A DNA stretch of 64,000 nucleotides from Methanomassiliicoccales archaeon. GTDB taxonomy: Archaea > Thermoplasmatota > Thermoplasmata > Methanomassiliicoccales > UBA472. This document shows positions 1 through 8,284 of the stretch, piece after piece (the first letter of the stretch is position 1; every line of letters starts with the position of its first letter). Under the pieces are notes generated by a model, which did not search any database, was not told where the DNA came from, and saw only the letters and a program-made list of their open reading frames with translations. The translations under genes and the position numbers were made by a program. The stretch covers positions 1 through 64,000 of the forward strand of contig DASXVU010000048.1 of the NCBI GenBank assembly GCA_036504055.1, given 5' to 3'.

Positions 1-105
1 AATTAAAGGGTTATTTCAAGCTGGCTCTGCGTTCTGCCTTTAGTATGAAAAGTGAGAAAGGCCAAATATGTTACATACTGACCAGATCGGTATCGAGGCC
101 AAAGA

Positions 106-381
106 TCACCTCTTGCCTTTCCAGAACTGGTCTGCCTCATTCTCCAGCTGGTATAATCGGGTATAGTAGTCAGGGAACTCGTTTAGATGAGCCAACGCGA
201 TTTTTCCCGTCATGATGGGATCATCATCGGTAACATTTGTGGGCGGGCTTATTGCTCCATGCTCCAATTCCACGTCCAAACCCATCCGGAACTGTTCGAC
301 GTCGAACTCCTTCCAAGTGATCCCGAGTTGTTCTCCTATGCTCTTTGCATCCTTCTTCGTAAAATGCTTCTTTTCTGTCAT
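106..381 (-). CDS. DUF5661-like small protein
   Basis: A 91-residue soluble protein that resembles the DUF5661 family of unknown function. The family signature is visible as FDVEQFRMGLDVELEHG around residues 26-42, followed by a TDDDP segment and the block GKIALAHLNEFPDYY (59-73). There is no signal peptide, membrane segment or cysteine. Length fits a complete family member. It lies alone on the minus strand, separated from the upstream aldehyde dehydrogenase gene by a terminator-like hairpin, so it is probably transcribed separately. No biochemical role is established for the family; a general stress role is only a guess from the nearby redox genes. Confidence 0.75.
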   Translation of the reverse strand: MTEKKHFTKKDAKSIGEQLGITWKEFDVEQFRMGLDVELEHGAISPPTNVTDDDPIMTGKIALAHLNEFPDYYTRLYQLENEADQFWKGKR

Positions 382-490
382 GCTGATATCCTGCCAGTGA
401 AACGAGCTGAATAGATACTTGTTATTTTCCTCAAGCCCGAACCTCAGTATTAATATCGATAATCTTTCCCTGCAAAATATTAAAAAGGTA

Positions 491-519
491 GGCCGTTCGA
501 AATACTGGTTCGAACGGCC
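491..519 (-). terminator. Hairpin terminator downstream of aldehyde dehydrogenase
   Basis: A perfect 11-bp inverted repeat, GGCCGTTCGAA / TTCGAACGGCC, with a 7-nt loop lies just past the stop codon of the aldehyde dehydrogenase gene. Read on the minus strand it is followed by a T-rich run (TTTTTAATATTTT). Position and tail fit transcription termination before the DUF5661-like gene. Confidence 0.6.
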
Positions 520-546
520 ATCGTTAAATAACCATTGATCAACGCG

Positions 547-1938
547 TCAGAAGACCGCATCTATATCGGAAATGCCGATAACTTTGTGGTTGACAAATTC
601 CTTGATGCCAAGACCAGTCAATTCGCGACCATAGCCGGAATGACGTATTCCACCAAATGGAATGTCTGCTTTCACCAATGTGGGGTGGTTAACGAAGACC
701 ATCCCGGTCGATAGCTTGGCGGCTACCTCAGCACCATGTTTGACATCAGCCGTAAAGACCGAACCACCAAGACCGAAAGGAGAATCATTGGCGATGCGAA
801 TAGCATCAGATTCGTCCTTGGCGCGGAAGATCATCGATACGGGACCGAAGAATTCCAGTCTGCATGCGGGATTGTCCGGTCGGACATCGGTCAGGATCGT
901 CGGTTGGACGAACGCACCCTTAGATGGGACCTTCGGCCCAACCTCAGACGCCTTCGCACCATGCGCCACAGCTTGCCGGACCTTTTCCCTCAATTCTTCG
1001 GCCGCCTTTTGCGATGAGAGCGGTGCTAGACTTGTATCGGGATCGAACGGATCGCCAGCTCGTAGCGAGGCAACTCCGATCCGATATTGTTCCATAAAGT
1101 CATCATAGATCTCATCGACAATGATGATTCTCTTGGAGGAACTGCAAACCTGCCCCCCATTCCAATGACGTCCGAACACTGCCCATTTCACCGTTTTTTC
1201 CAATTCGGCATCGGCTAACACCACAAAAGCATCGGCACCTCCCAATTCCATGGTAGATTTCTTAAGTGCCTTAGCTGCTTGAGTTGCAATAACGGTTCCT
1301 GCCTCTTCACCGCCAGTAAATGCGACCCCCCGAACTCGTGGGTCGGCCAATATTTTTTCGATCTGTGGACGGGTCGCATACAGGTTCTTGAACCCACCTT
1401 CAGGTAAACCTGCCTCACGCATCAGTGTTTCGAACATAGCGGCGCTTTGTGGAACGTTGGAGGCATGCTTCAAAAGTATCGTGTTACCGGCAGAAAGCTG
1501 CGGTGCGATGATGCGGGCTACCTGGTAATATGGGAAGTTCCATGGTTCGATCGCTAGCAATACCCCCAGCGGCTCGTGGACCACGGTTACCTCACCTTCG
1601 GAGGGATCGGCCACGGGCAGCTTCTCTGGAAGTAGCAATCTTTCAGCATTCCTCGCATAATATTCAAAGATCTGTGCCGAGAGCTCGACCTCAGCCTCGG
1701 CCTCAGCCGTTATCTTTCCCATTTCAATAGTAAGGAGCTTCGCAAAATCCTTTTTCGACTTTCGCATGATCGCAGCCGCCTTGTTCATAACGGCGGCACG
1801 AACCGCAAAAGAGGTATTGCTCCAAGATCGAAATGTGGTATCGGCACTGACAATAGCTTCTTCGATCTCGGCATCCATTGCATCAGGATACTTCTTTTCA
1901 AGTTCGTTGGTGTATGGATTTATTGTTGCGTATGTCAT
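547..1938 (-). CDS. NAD(P)-dependent aldehyde dehydrogenase, succinate-semialdehyde type
   Basis: Aldehyde dehydrogenase superfamily enzyme of 463 residues that oxidises an aldehyde to the acid with NAD(P). The PWNFP motif (132-136), the general base Glu in MELGG (E231) and the catalytic Cys in GGQVC (C265) are all present, and length matches the short GabD/SSADH-like branch. The closest look is to prokaryotic succinate-semialdehyde dehydrogenases, but substrate cannot be decided from sequence. It sits about 46 bp downstream of the peroxiredoxin gene on the same strand, so the two may be co-transcribed as an oxidative or aldehyde stress pair. A strong hairpin follows its stop codon. Confidence 0.85.
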   Translation of the reverse strand: MTYATINPYTNELEKKYPDAMDAEIEEAIVSADTTFRSWSNTSFAVRAAVMNKAAAIMRKSKKDFAKLLTIEMGKITAEAEAEVELSAQIFEYYARNAERLLLPEKLPVADPSEGEVTVVHEPLGVLLAIEPWNFPYYQVARIIAPQLSAGNTILLKHASNVPQSAAMFETLMREAGLPEGGFKNLYATRPQIEKILADPRVRGVAFTGGEEAGTVIATQAAKALKKSTMELGGADAFVVLADAELEKTVKWAVFGRHWNGGQVCSSSKRIIIVDEIYDDFMEQYRIGVASLRAGDPFDPDTSLAPLSSQKAAEELREKVRQAVAHGAKASEVGPKVPSKGAFVQPTILTDVRPDNPACRLEFFGPVSMIFRAKDESDAIRIANDSPFGLGGSVFTADVKHGAEVAAKLSTGMVFVNHPTLVKADIPFGGIRHSGYGRELTGLGIKEFVNHKVIGISDIDAVF

Positions 1939-1984
1939 ATTATTCCTCCGAATTATCGACTTGATCTCCTTTTTTCATGAATTC

Positions 1985-2629
1985 TCAGATCTTCTTGAAA
2001 CAAAGGTACCAGTCTTTGCACTCGTACCCTTCGGCCATGCGTTTGTCCATGTCGGCCACGGTTTTTGGCGGGGCCACCACTACTTTGTCCCCTGGCTGCC
2101 AGTTAGCCGGTGTCGAAACCTTGTACTGGTCGGTCGTTTGGAGCGCTTTTACAAGCCTGATGATCTCCGGCATGAACCTTCCATTCTGCAGAGGGTAATA
2201 GATCATCGCCCGCATGATACCCTTGTCATCGATGAAGAAAACGCACCTTACTGCGGCCGTTGAGCTCTGCGCCTGATGGATCATGCCGTACTTCTTTGCA
2301 ACCTTCATATTCAGGTCTGCAATGACCGGGAACGGGATCGTGACCCCCATCTTTTCCCTTATGTTGCTTATCCATGCAAGGTGTGATGAAATGCTGTCAA
2401 CTGACAACCCAATCAATTTGACGTTTAGCCCCTCGAGTTCTTCGTGGATCGCGGCAAAGGCCATGAATTCCGTTGTGCAGACCGGGGTGAAATCGGCGGG
2501 ATGTGAGAATAATACCACCCATTTCCCTTTTAGGTCCGAGAGCTTCATCGGACCCTGGGTGGTCTCAGCCTCGAATTCCGGGGCAGGTTCTCCCAGCACA
2601 GGAAAGCTCGGAACCGTCTCTTCGATCAT
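1985..2629 (-). CDS. Peroxiredoxin, archaeal Prx6-like
   Basis: Thiol peroxidase reducing H2O2 and organic peroxides, 214 residues. The peroxidatic cysteine is C51 in FTPVCTTEF, with the preceding HPADF motif typical of the 1-Cys/Prx6 branch. Two further cysteines near the C terminus (C204 and C210, in ECKDWYLCF) match the arrangement of archaeal Prx6-like enzymes such as the Aeropyrum enzyme, where they help form the resolving disulfide. The glutaredoxin and disulfide reductase genes at about 20 kb are possible but unproven electron donors. Probably first gene of an operon with the aldehyde dehydrogenase. Confidence 0.9.
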   Translation of the reverse strand: MIEETVPSFPVLGEPAPEFEAETTQGPMKLSDLKGKWVVLFSHPADFTPVCTTEFMAFAAIHEELEGLNVKLIGLSVDSISSHLAWISNIREKMGVTIPFPVIADLNMKVAKKYGMIHQAQSSTAAVRCVFFIDDKGIMRAMIYYPLQNGRFMPEIIRLVKALQTTDQYKVSTPANWQPGDKVVVAPPKTVADMDKRMAEGYECKDWYLCFKKI

Positions 2630-2915
2630 AATAGAGCACCCCGATTGAACATCTTCGTGATTCCATCGGCTTTGCCAGATACGTTTCCAACATGATCCAA
2701 GATCTCATGACTCATGAGTGTCGACTCACAACGCCCCCTATTTGCTGTTTTTGCCTGCCAACACTTTGAATTGAAAGAACGTGTACTGGCGCAACAAAAC
2801 CCATTTGGTCTTGCCATCGGTCACCTGTAAGGATCGAGAAAAAGACGAAAAGGGGAGATCCTTCAGCCCTGATGCGGAGAATATTAGACATGGAACCTTG
2901 TCAATAGGTGTAAAC

Positions 2916-3515
2916 ATGAATAACCAGACATCACCAAATGTGATTGATCAGTCGGTCGCTGTTTTCACATCCCGCACGGTCAAGCCTGGATCTGAAGGAA
3001 GATTCGAGGCTGCGCTGAATGATTTCATCGCCGGATCCCTTCGAACCGGTGGTCAACTTGGGATAAGCGTCATGAGACCCGTTGAGGGGAGCGGATCGCG
3101 GGAATACGGAATATTGCAACGATTCAAGGATGAAGACAGCCGTGATCGCTTTTATTCCTCATCCATTTACAAACAGTGGGAAGCATTGGAGGAGTCCTTG
3201 GTAGAGGGAGGGACGAAACATCCTCACCTTTCCGGCCTGGAGACCTGGTTCGTGGGTCCAGGTCAACGGGCCATGGTCCCTCCTCCCACATGGAAGATGG
3301 CCATTGTCACCATCGCCGGCGTCTGGCCTGCCAGTATGCTGGTACCGTGGCTGTTCAATCCATTTATGGGGGGCCTGAATTGGCTTTTGCAGGCGCTCAT
3401 CATCGCAATAGGCATAGTTGTCCTTCTCACCTGGGTGATCATGCCCGTCCTGGTAAGGATTCTCAGACCCTGGTTATATCCAGACCATCAAAGTATGCCC
3501 GAGGCGTCCCATTGA
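2916..3515 (+). CDS. Antibiotic-biosynthesis-monooxygenase-fold protein with C-terminal membrane anchor
   Basis: A 199-residue protein. Residues about 12-105 look like a dimeric alpha/beta-barrel (ABM/YgiN-like) domain: VFTSRTVKPGSEGRFEA, a central YGILQRFKDEDSRDRFYSS strand-helix unit, and an ETWFV end. Residues about 125-145 and 152-180 form two hydrophobic helices. The open frame extends to 2781, but ATG 2916 is preceded by a TAGGTG ribosome-binding-like sequence and begins the recognisable domain, so that start was chosen. This ABM-plus-two-TM architecture is known from bacterial proteins of unknown role. Function is unassigned; binding of heme or a small aromatic compound is possible for the fold. 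Confidence 0.65.
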   Translation: MNNQTSPNVIDQSVAVFTSRTVKPGSEGRFEAALNDFIAGSLRTGGQLGISVMRPVEGSGSREYGILQRFKDEDSRDRFYSSSIYKQWEALEESLVEGGTKHPHLSGLETWFVGPGQRAMVPPPTWKMAIVTIAGVWPASMLVPWLFNPFMGGLNWLLQALIIAIGIVVLLTWVIMPVLVRILRPWLYPDHQSMPEASH

Positions 3516-3637
3516 ACCTCAGATGGCCCGAATAGCCCAAATCTTGATGAACATATAATTTTCCCAGCTTTCCGCCTGGCAGTGTATGTATCCGGAGTTC
3601 ATGGCAGAGCCTAGGAGGCATCAAGAAGTCATCAAGG

Positions 3638-4498
3638 TCATTGGTTCGGATCCTTGATGAACGTATGATTTCGTATCTCCTTGAAAGCCTGATCCAGTTC
3701 CTCCTCGGTATTCATCACGATCGGACCACCCCAGGCGATCGGCTCTCGCAGAGGGTTTCCGGACACCAGGAGAAGCTTCGAGCCCTGGTCGCCTCCGACC
3801 ACCTTGACAAGATCGCCTTCCCCTAGCACGACCACGTTCTCAGAAGCAACCTCTGTTGCGTTAACGTCACCGACGATCGCCGATCCAGCATACACCGCAG
3901 AGAACGTGTTCATCCCTTTTTTCACCTCATGCTCGAGCTTCTCTCCCGGTCCCAGATGTACATCGAGATACTCTATCTCCACGGAAAGGTCCTTTACTGG
4001 CCCAATTGTCCCATCGAAGTTACCGGCGAGGACCTTCACCGACGACCCGTTCCCCAGGTCAACCATCGGTATCTGGTCCTTGGTTAAGCCCCGGTATTTC
4101 GGCGGGATCATCTTCTTGGCCTTAGGAAGGTTCACCCATAGCTGAAGTCCCCTCATCCATCCGCTCGTCGGGCGGGGCATCTCCTCATGCATGATCCCGC
4201 TCCCGGCGGTCATCCACTGTACGTCTCCCGGTCCGATGGTTCCCTTGTTGCCGATGGTGTCCTTATGGTCGACATACCCATCGAGCATGTATGTGACAGT
4301 CTCGATACCGCGATGAGGGTGGAGAGGGAAACCCGCGATGTAGTCCTCGGCCCGGTTGGAACCAAAGAGATCAAGCAGTAGGAAGGGGTCCATATCCGTC
4401 ACCTCATTGTTGCTGAACATCCTGGTCAGTTTCACCCCTGCGCCGTCCATGGTGTGATTGCCATGGCGCATCTTGGCGATCTGTTTGTAAGTGCTCAT
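3638..4498 (-). CDS. Pirin family cupin protein
   Basis: Bicupin of the pirin family, 286 residues. Metal ligands typical of pirins are present: H60 and H62 in FPLHPHRG, and H104 with E106 in GIMHEEMP. Some pirins act as quercetin dioxygenases and others as redox-sensitive regulators; the sequence does not tell which applies. A TATA-like element (read on the minus strand as ACTATATTCC, about 4525-4535) lies some 30 bp upstream of the ATG, implying a leaderless or near-leaderless transcript. The gene is monocistronic, flanked by the ars-type operon, which ends about 190 bp upstream. Confidence 0.85.
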   Translation of the reverse strand: MSTYKQIAKMRHGNHTMDGAGVKLTRMFSNNEVTDMDPFLLLDLFGSNRAEDYIAGFPLHPHRGIETVTYMLDGYVDHKDTIGNKGTIGPGDVQWMTAGSGIMHEEMPRPTSGWMRGLQLWVNLPKAKKMIPPKYRGLTKDQIPMVDLGNGSSVKVLAGNFDGTIGPVKDLSVEIEYLDVHLGPGEKLEHEVKKGMNTFSAVYAGSAIVGDVNATEVASENVVVLGEGDLVKVVGGDQGSKLLLVSGNPLREPIAWGGPIVMNTEEELDQAFKEIRNHTFIKDPNQ

Positions 4499-4689
4499 GT
4501 TCGTATCCTTCGAGATTGCGGAATATAGTTTTTTCTAGAGAAAACGGGGGTTGACCGATCTTATAAGGGTCTTCTCAGGTTTGGATCTGAATGCCGGTGT
4601 CACGCTTCCCTTTGGAAAAAGGGGCTTGAGCGTATCCTCAAGCGGTCGGGTTCAATGTCAATGCTTTTCTTTTGGATGGTCAGTTCACG

Positions 4690-5268
4690 TTATATCAGAT
4701 GCCTTCCGACCGCAAGACCGACCCCCACCTTCGCCACTTTCCTTCCGACCGCATAGTAGCAATGGTCGTCATGCGCATAGATAAGCGGCCTGATAAGGCC
4801 GATCAGCCCTTCATCCGGACCTGACTCCAGTTCTACCGTCACCTTCACGTCCTTGATCTCTCCCACGAACTGAGTATGCAGCCCCAGCTCGATGGTTTGG
4901 ACCAATTCGCACTCGAGGACCAGTGGGCATTCCTCGACGTAGGGCGCGTTGACGAGCTCCGAGCGGACCGGCGTAAGACCAGTGACCGCGAACTTGTCTA
5001 CGTTCCTGCCCGAGGTCAGAGCGAAGAAGTCCACATCCTTGACCATATCCTCGGAAGGGACGTTCACCTTGAACGCCCCACTGTCCATGATATTCCCATA
5101 GGAGTAGGTGGCCTTCCTGAGCGATACCGAAACGCAGGGCGGCTCAGAGCAACAGATACCGCACCAGGCAGCCGTCATTACGTTCGCTTTTCCTTCCTGG
5201 TCGTAGCTTCCGATCACCAGAGCAGGGGTGGGGAAGAGCAGCGCCTCCGCCCCCAATGACCTCTTCAC
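4690..5268 (-). CDS. Flavin reductase-like / flavoredoxin family protein
   Basis: FMN-binding split-barrel protein of 192 residues. The N-terminal [14 protein letters not shown], the [22 protein letters not shown] segment region and [11 protein letters not shown] fit the flavoredoxin/flavin reductase-like family found widely in anaerobes. C36, C39 and C40 form a small cysteine cluster near the flavin-binding area. Its start overlaps the stop of the ArsD-like gene by 4 bp, so it is the third gene of the arsA operon. This tight coupling suggests it reduces or handles a substrate of the same pathway, but arsenical reduction is only inference. The family has many different substrates. Confidence 0.75.
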   Translation of the reverse strand: MKRSLGAEALLFPTPALVIGSYDQEGKANVMTAAWCGICCSEPPCVSVSLRKATYSYGNIMDSGAFKVNVPSEDMVKDVDFFALTSGRNVDKFAVTGLTPVRSELVNAPYVEECPLVLECELVQTIELGLHTQFVGEIKDVKVTVELESGPDEGLIGLIRPLIYAHDDHCYYAVGRKVAKVGVGLAVGRHLI

Positions 5269-5633
5269 TTCCTCACCCCGTTTCCCGTCTTCGTTTCTTT
5301 CTCCGTGCCGGAACCCATATGGCCCTGAGCTCCTCCAAACGTTTCGAGGACCTCCGATATCTTATCCATGGTCGGCACGCCGCCGTAGAGGACCAGCTCA
5401 TCGTCTATCAACATCGCCGGCATCATGGCCAACCCATATCTGTCGAATAGATGCCGCACCTTCCCGGCCGTCTCCGGGCTAAGGACGGAGGCGGCCTCGC
5501 TGGCGACGACGATACCGACCTGCGCTTCGATCTTCGCTTTGACAAGGGCCTCACGGACCTTTTCGAGATATCGCTGGTCCTCCGACCGCATCGCCGGATT
5601 GCAGCAGGAGAACGTGAGTATCGATATCCTCAT
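5265..5633 (-). CDS. ArsD-like thioredoxin-fold metallochaperone candidate
   Basis: A 122-residue protein with a thioredoxin-like fold pattern: a first beta strand ending in a vicinal cysteine pair (C10-C11 in TFSCCNP), a long helix, and a cis-proline loop [19 protein letters not shown] near residues 73-91. ArsD proteins, which hand As(III) to ArsA, have the same layout with a CC pair at about positions 12-13 and a late LVDGE..G.YPT segment. The third ArsD cysteine is missing here. It directly abuts arsA (stop and start codons adjoin) and overlaps the flavin reductase gene by 4 bp. Call is by motif and context; a generic thioredoxin-like protein is the alternative. Confidence 0.55.
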   Translation of the reverse strand: MRISILTFSCCNPAMRSEDQRYLEKVREALVKAKIEAQVGIVVASEAASVLSPETAGKVRHLFDRYGLAMMPAMLIDDELVLYGGVPTMDKISEVLETFGGAQGHMGSGTEKETKTGNGVRK

Positions 5634-6569
5634 TCAATCGCCTCCATATAGTTGGAGTCCGACCTGTCTCAGCATCTCCAGACCATGAATGTCCGATTCC
5701 AGGAGAGGTATTTGTTTCAACACCTTCCCTTTGAACCGATCGGCTATCTCCTCGAGGTACCTTTCCTGATTGTTCCTCCGCTTCGTCAAGAACCGGTTGC
5801 CTTCAAGGGAATCGCGAGGAATGACCTGGTTGATGATCAGGGACGGGATGTCGATCCCGAAGCCCGAGAGATCCTTGACCGCCCTGGCCGTCTCCTCGAC
5901 CGGTAGACGTTCGGCAAGCAGGACCATGTTGAAAGCGGTCATCGTGCTGTCGGAAAGGCTGCGTACCGCCCCATCATACCGTTCCTTCTCTCCTTTCAGC
6001 AATGTCAGCGTTTCCTCAGGATCGCCCCAGCCGAGCGAGGATGCCAGCTCCTTCCGGTCCCTTATCTGGTCCGCCATGTAGGTCGACCAATCGAATGGCA
6101 TGGATAGCTCGCGCAGGGTATGTCCCGTCGGCGCCGTGTCGAAGACGATCCGATCGTGGGAATCATTTTGCAGATATCCGACGAACTGGTCGAACGCGGC
6201 CATCTCCTCTGCGCACGGAGTGCTCAGAGTATCCTTGCCGAACGTCCCGCTGATCCCTTCGGTCATCCCCTCAAGCCGCTTCTGGAAGACCCCAGGCGCC
6301 TTCTTTGGGTCGATGTTCAGAGCGTATAGTCGGTCGATGCCCTTGATCTTGGTCGGTTCGACCTCATCGATGCCCTGTCCGAAAGCTTCGGGCAGGCTTA
6401 CCGTTGGATCGGTGGCGATCACGAGCGTCCTATATCCATGGTCGGCCAGCCAAACTGCTGTTGCTGCAGCCATGGTCGTCTTTCCAACTCCACCTTTGCC
6501 TCCGAAGAACAGGTATTTCCTGCTCCTGGCCAATTCCGTCATTGTCATGCTAACCATATCGGTCACCAC
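5634..6569 (-). CDS. arsA: ArsA-family ATPase
   Basis: Deviant Walker A ATPase of the ArsA/GET3 family, 311 residues, single-domain form. The P loop GGKGGVGKTT lies at about 23-32 and the signature DTAPTGHTLR at about 144-153. The CAEEMAAF segment contains the only internal cysteine, so the paired As(III)-binding cysteines of classic ArsA are not obvious. Members either energise arsenite export or deliver tail-anchored membrane proteins. The ArsD-like protein, flavin reductase and divergent regulator favour an arsenic or metalloid role, yet no ArsB/Acr3 efflux pump lies nearby. Internal ATGs a few codons downstream are alternative starts. Confidence 0.8.
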   Translation of the reverse strand: MVTDMVSMTMTELARSRKYLFFGGKGGVGKTTMAAATAVWLADHGYRTLVIATDPTVSLPEAFGQGIDEVEPTKIKGIDRLYALNIDPKKAPGVFQKRLEGMTEGISGTFGKDTLSTPCAEEMAAFDQFVGYLQNDSHDRIVFDTAPTGHTLRELSMPFDWSTYMADQIRDRKELASSLGWGDPEETLTLLKGEKERYDGAVRSLSDSTMTAFNMVLLAERLPVEETARAVKDLSGFGIDIPSLIINQVIPRDSLEGNRFLTKRRNNQERYLEEIADRFKGKVLKQIPLLESDIHGLEMLRQVGLQLYGGD

Positions 6570-6628
6570 GATATCGGATTTACCGATACTGTTATAACCC
6601 TTGGTGTTGGTATCCGATATCGGTGATC
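6551..6628. promoter_or_regulatory. Divergent promoter with clustered TATCGG operator half-sites
   Basis: Short control region between arsA (minus) and the PadR-fusion regulator (plus). At least five TATCGG or CCGATA half-sites occur: TATCGG at about 6557 and 6572, CCGATA at about 6583 and 6614, and TATCGG at about 6618. Two are arranged as TATCGG-5nt-CCGATA and two form a perfect palindrome CCGATATCGG touching the regulator start. A TATA-like GTTATAAC at about 6589-6596 would place plus-strand transcription at or very near ATG 6629. The layout is typical of an autoregulating repressor. Confidence 0.6.
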
Positions 6629-7372
6629 ATGGACCGCCCATCAACGCCCACAATCTCTGGCCCGCTCCAAGAAAGGATAATGATGCTCTTGAGGGAGAGG
6701 TCGCTCTGCGGCAAGGAACTGATGACCGAGCTGAGGATCAAGAGTCCTGGAACGATCTATCCGGCCCTGGAGGAGTTGAAGAGAAAGGGCATGATCGATT
6801 TCCGTCTCGAGGCCTCGGGGGCGGTGAGGAAGAAGATCTATGATCTCACGGTCCAGGGCAAGAAACACCTCCATGACAGCATGACCAGCTCTGCCAAGAT
6901 GTTCTGTTGTGATACTTCTCTCTATGCGGAAACGATCCTGCGCGACGCCAAAGACATGATCGATATCCAGAGGCATCAGAAGGTCCTGTCCACCTTGGAT
7001 CTCGTGGATCTTAGGGCGTTTGTCAACGGAGCTGACCTGACATATGCTTCGGACGCCGACAAGATCTCGGATCAATATGATGTCATACTCACCTTCACCG
7101 GTGTGGGCTGTCTTATGGGAAGGAAAGAAGGCGACCTTACGAAATATTTTGCCTCGCTCCGACCCAGACTAAGGAAGGGCGGACAGGTCCTGGTCGTCGA
7201 GATCGAGAGGACCGACAACCTTTTCGCCAGGATATTCTTCGAGGACATCAGGAAGATATCCAAACAACCAGGTGTGAGCGTCGGGGAGCTGGAGGCCATG
7301 ATCCTAGAGGCCGGCTTCAATGAGGCCTCGGTCATCTCAAAATCCGGTCTGCTCTATGGTCTGGCTCGTTGA
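6629..7372 (+). CDS. PadR-type winged-helix regulator fused to methyltransferase-like domain
   Basis: A 247-residue protein. Residues 10-95 are a PadR-like winged helix: LQERIMMLLRERSLCG, SPGTIYPALEELKRKGMI and a wing ending in YDLTVQGKKHL. Residues about 120-247 look like the second half of a class I methyltransferase (DVILTFTGVGCLMG, LRPRLRKGGQVLVVEIER, ILEAGFNEASVI), but the glycine-rich SAM motif I is not evident, so it may be a degenerate sensor domain. A vicinal cysteine pair C93-C94 lies at the junction, with C27 and C161 elsewhere, giving a candidate As(III) site. ATG 6629 was chosen over GTG 6623, which lies inside the operator palindrome. Confidence 0.7.
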   Translation: MDRPSTPTISGPLQERIMMLLRERSLCGKELMTELRIKSPGTIYPALEELKRKGMIDFRLEASGAVRKKIYDLTVQGKKHLHDSMTSSAKMFCCDTSLYAETILRDAKDMIDIQRHQKVLSTLDLVDLRAFVNGADLTYASDADKISDQYDVILTFTGVGCLMGRKEGDLTKYFASLRPRLRKGGQVLVVEIERTDNLFARIFFEDIRKISKQPGVSVGELEAMILEAGFNEASVISKSGLLYGLAR

Positions 7373-7377
7373 CCCGG

Positions 7378-8025
7378 TCATTCACCTTTGGCCAATCTTG
7401 AGCCCATCTGGAAGGCCTTCGCGCAATCCTCGGGGAAGACATCCTTGCGTCTTTTGGCCTTGAGCTCAGGATCGAACATCGAGTTGACGTATTTCGAATA
7501 ATCATCGAACTGGTATGTGTCCGTGACGATCAGGGTTTCCGATGGACCTAAGGCCCAGGTCATCAACCTGTTGGTGTTCAAGAACAGCTGCTCATATCCG
7601 GAATCCTTCAGCGAGGACTCTGGGATGTTCATCGTATATATCCAGCCGTTCCTTCGCTTCTTGGGGAATAGCATCGTGCGTTCCTTGTCATAGACCAGAT
7701 ATGGGAATATCAGGCGCTCAAGGAACGATTTCATCTCTCCGGTAACGTTCCCAAGATAGATCGGGGATCCGAATATTACCGCATCGACGGCCGGTATTTT
7801 TTCCAGAAGCGATGTCAGGCCGTCCTTTACGGCACATCTTCCGTAGCTCCTGCCCCCTATCCTCTTGCATGCGAAGCAGCTGATGCATCCCTTGAAGTCC
7901 AGATCATATAGGTGAATGATCTCTGTCTCCGCGCCTTCAGCACGCGCTCCCTCAAGAGCCTTCTCAAGGAGCATTGCAGTGTTGCCATTCTTACGGGGGC
8001 TCCCGTTTATCGCCAGAACCTTCAT
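7378..8025 (-). CDS. Flavodoxin-fold NAD(P)H-dependent FMN reductase / iron-sulfur flavoprotein
   Basis: A 215-residue flavoprotein. The N-terminal FMN phosphate loop GSPRKNGNT and the cysteine motif CISCFACKR followed by a fourth Cys in SYGRCAVKDG match the iron-sulfur flavoprotein (Isf)/NADPH-dependent FMN reductase family, which moves electrons between ferredoxin, flavins and small acceptors. The PIYLGNVTGEMKSF loop is the usual second FMN-contact region. ATG 8025, preceded by a GAGGGT sequence, is favoured over the upstream ATG 8040. It is convergent with the PadR-fusion regulator, with only 5 bp between the two stops. Physiological substrate is unknown. Confidence 0.8.
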   Translation of the reverse strand: MKVLAINGSPRKNGNTAMLLEKALEGARAEGAETEIIHLYDLDFKGCISCFACKRIGGRSYGRCAVKDGLTSLLEKIPAVDAVIFGSPIYLGNVTGEMKSFLERLIFPYLVYDKERTMLFPKKRRNGWIYTMNIPESSLKDSGYEQLFLNTNRLMTWALGPSETLIVTDTYQFDDYSKYVNSMFDPELKAKRRKDVFPEDCAKAFQMGSRLAKGE

Positions 8026-8252
8026 TTCCACAACCCTCATCGATCTCGATGTACGCCGTCATATCACTCACCTGATGATACTTCAAAATTACCCAGGTGG
8101 TCCCAGATTGTACAAAGAAATTCTTGAGAAAGAGGTAGCTGTATGATCTCGCCATCAAGATGTTCTGTCGGATGAAGATTGGGAGGGCGGCATAACATAC
8201 TATCGATGGCATATGCATCGGTCACATTGCCTGATACTCTGGTGCGAGTCCA

Positions 8253-8262
8253 TAAATACAGA
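8253..8262 (+). promoter_or_regulatory. TATA box of the receiver-PAS-kinase gene
   Basis: CCATAAATAC lies about 27 bp upstream of ATG 8285, the spacing expected between an archaeal TATA box and its transcription start, so the transcript is probably leaderless. The rest of the stretch from 8026 to 8284 shows no gene. Confidence 0.45.
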
Positions 8263-8284
8263 CACTATTGTCAGACTTCATTAG

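Noticed and set aside
491-519. Palindrome considered as an integration or transposon end site
   Set aside because: No flanking repeat, integrase or transposase; position after a stop codon and T-rich tail fit a terminator better.
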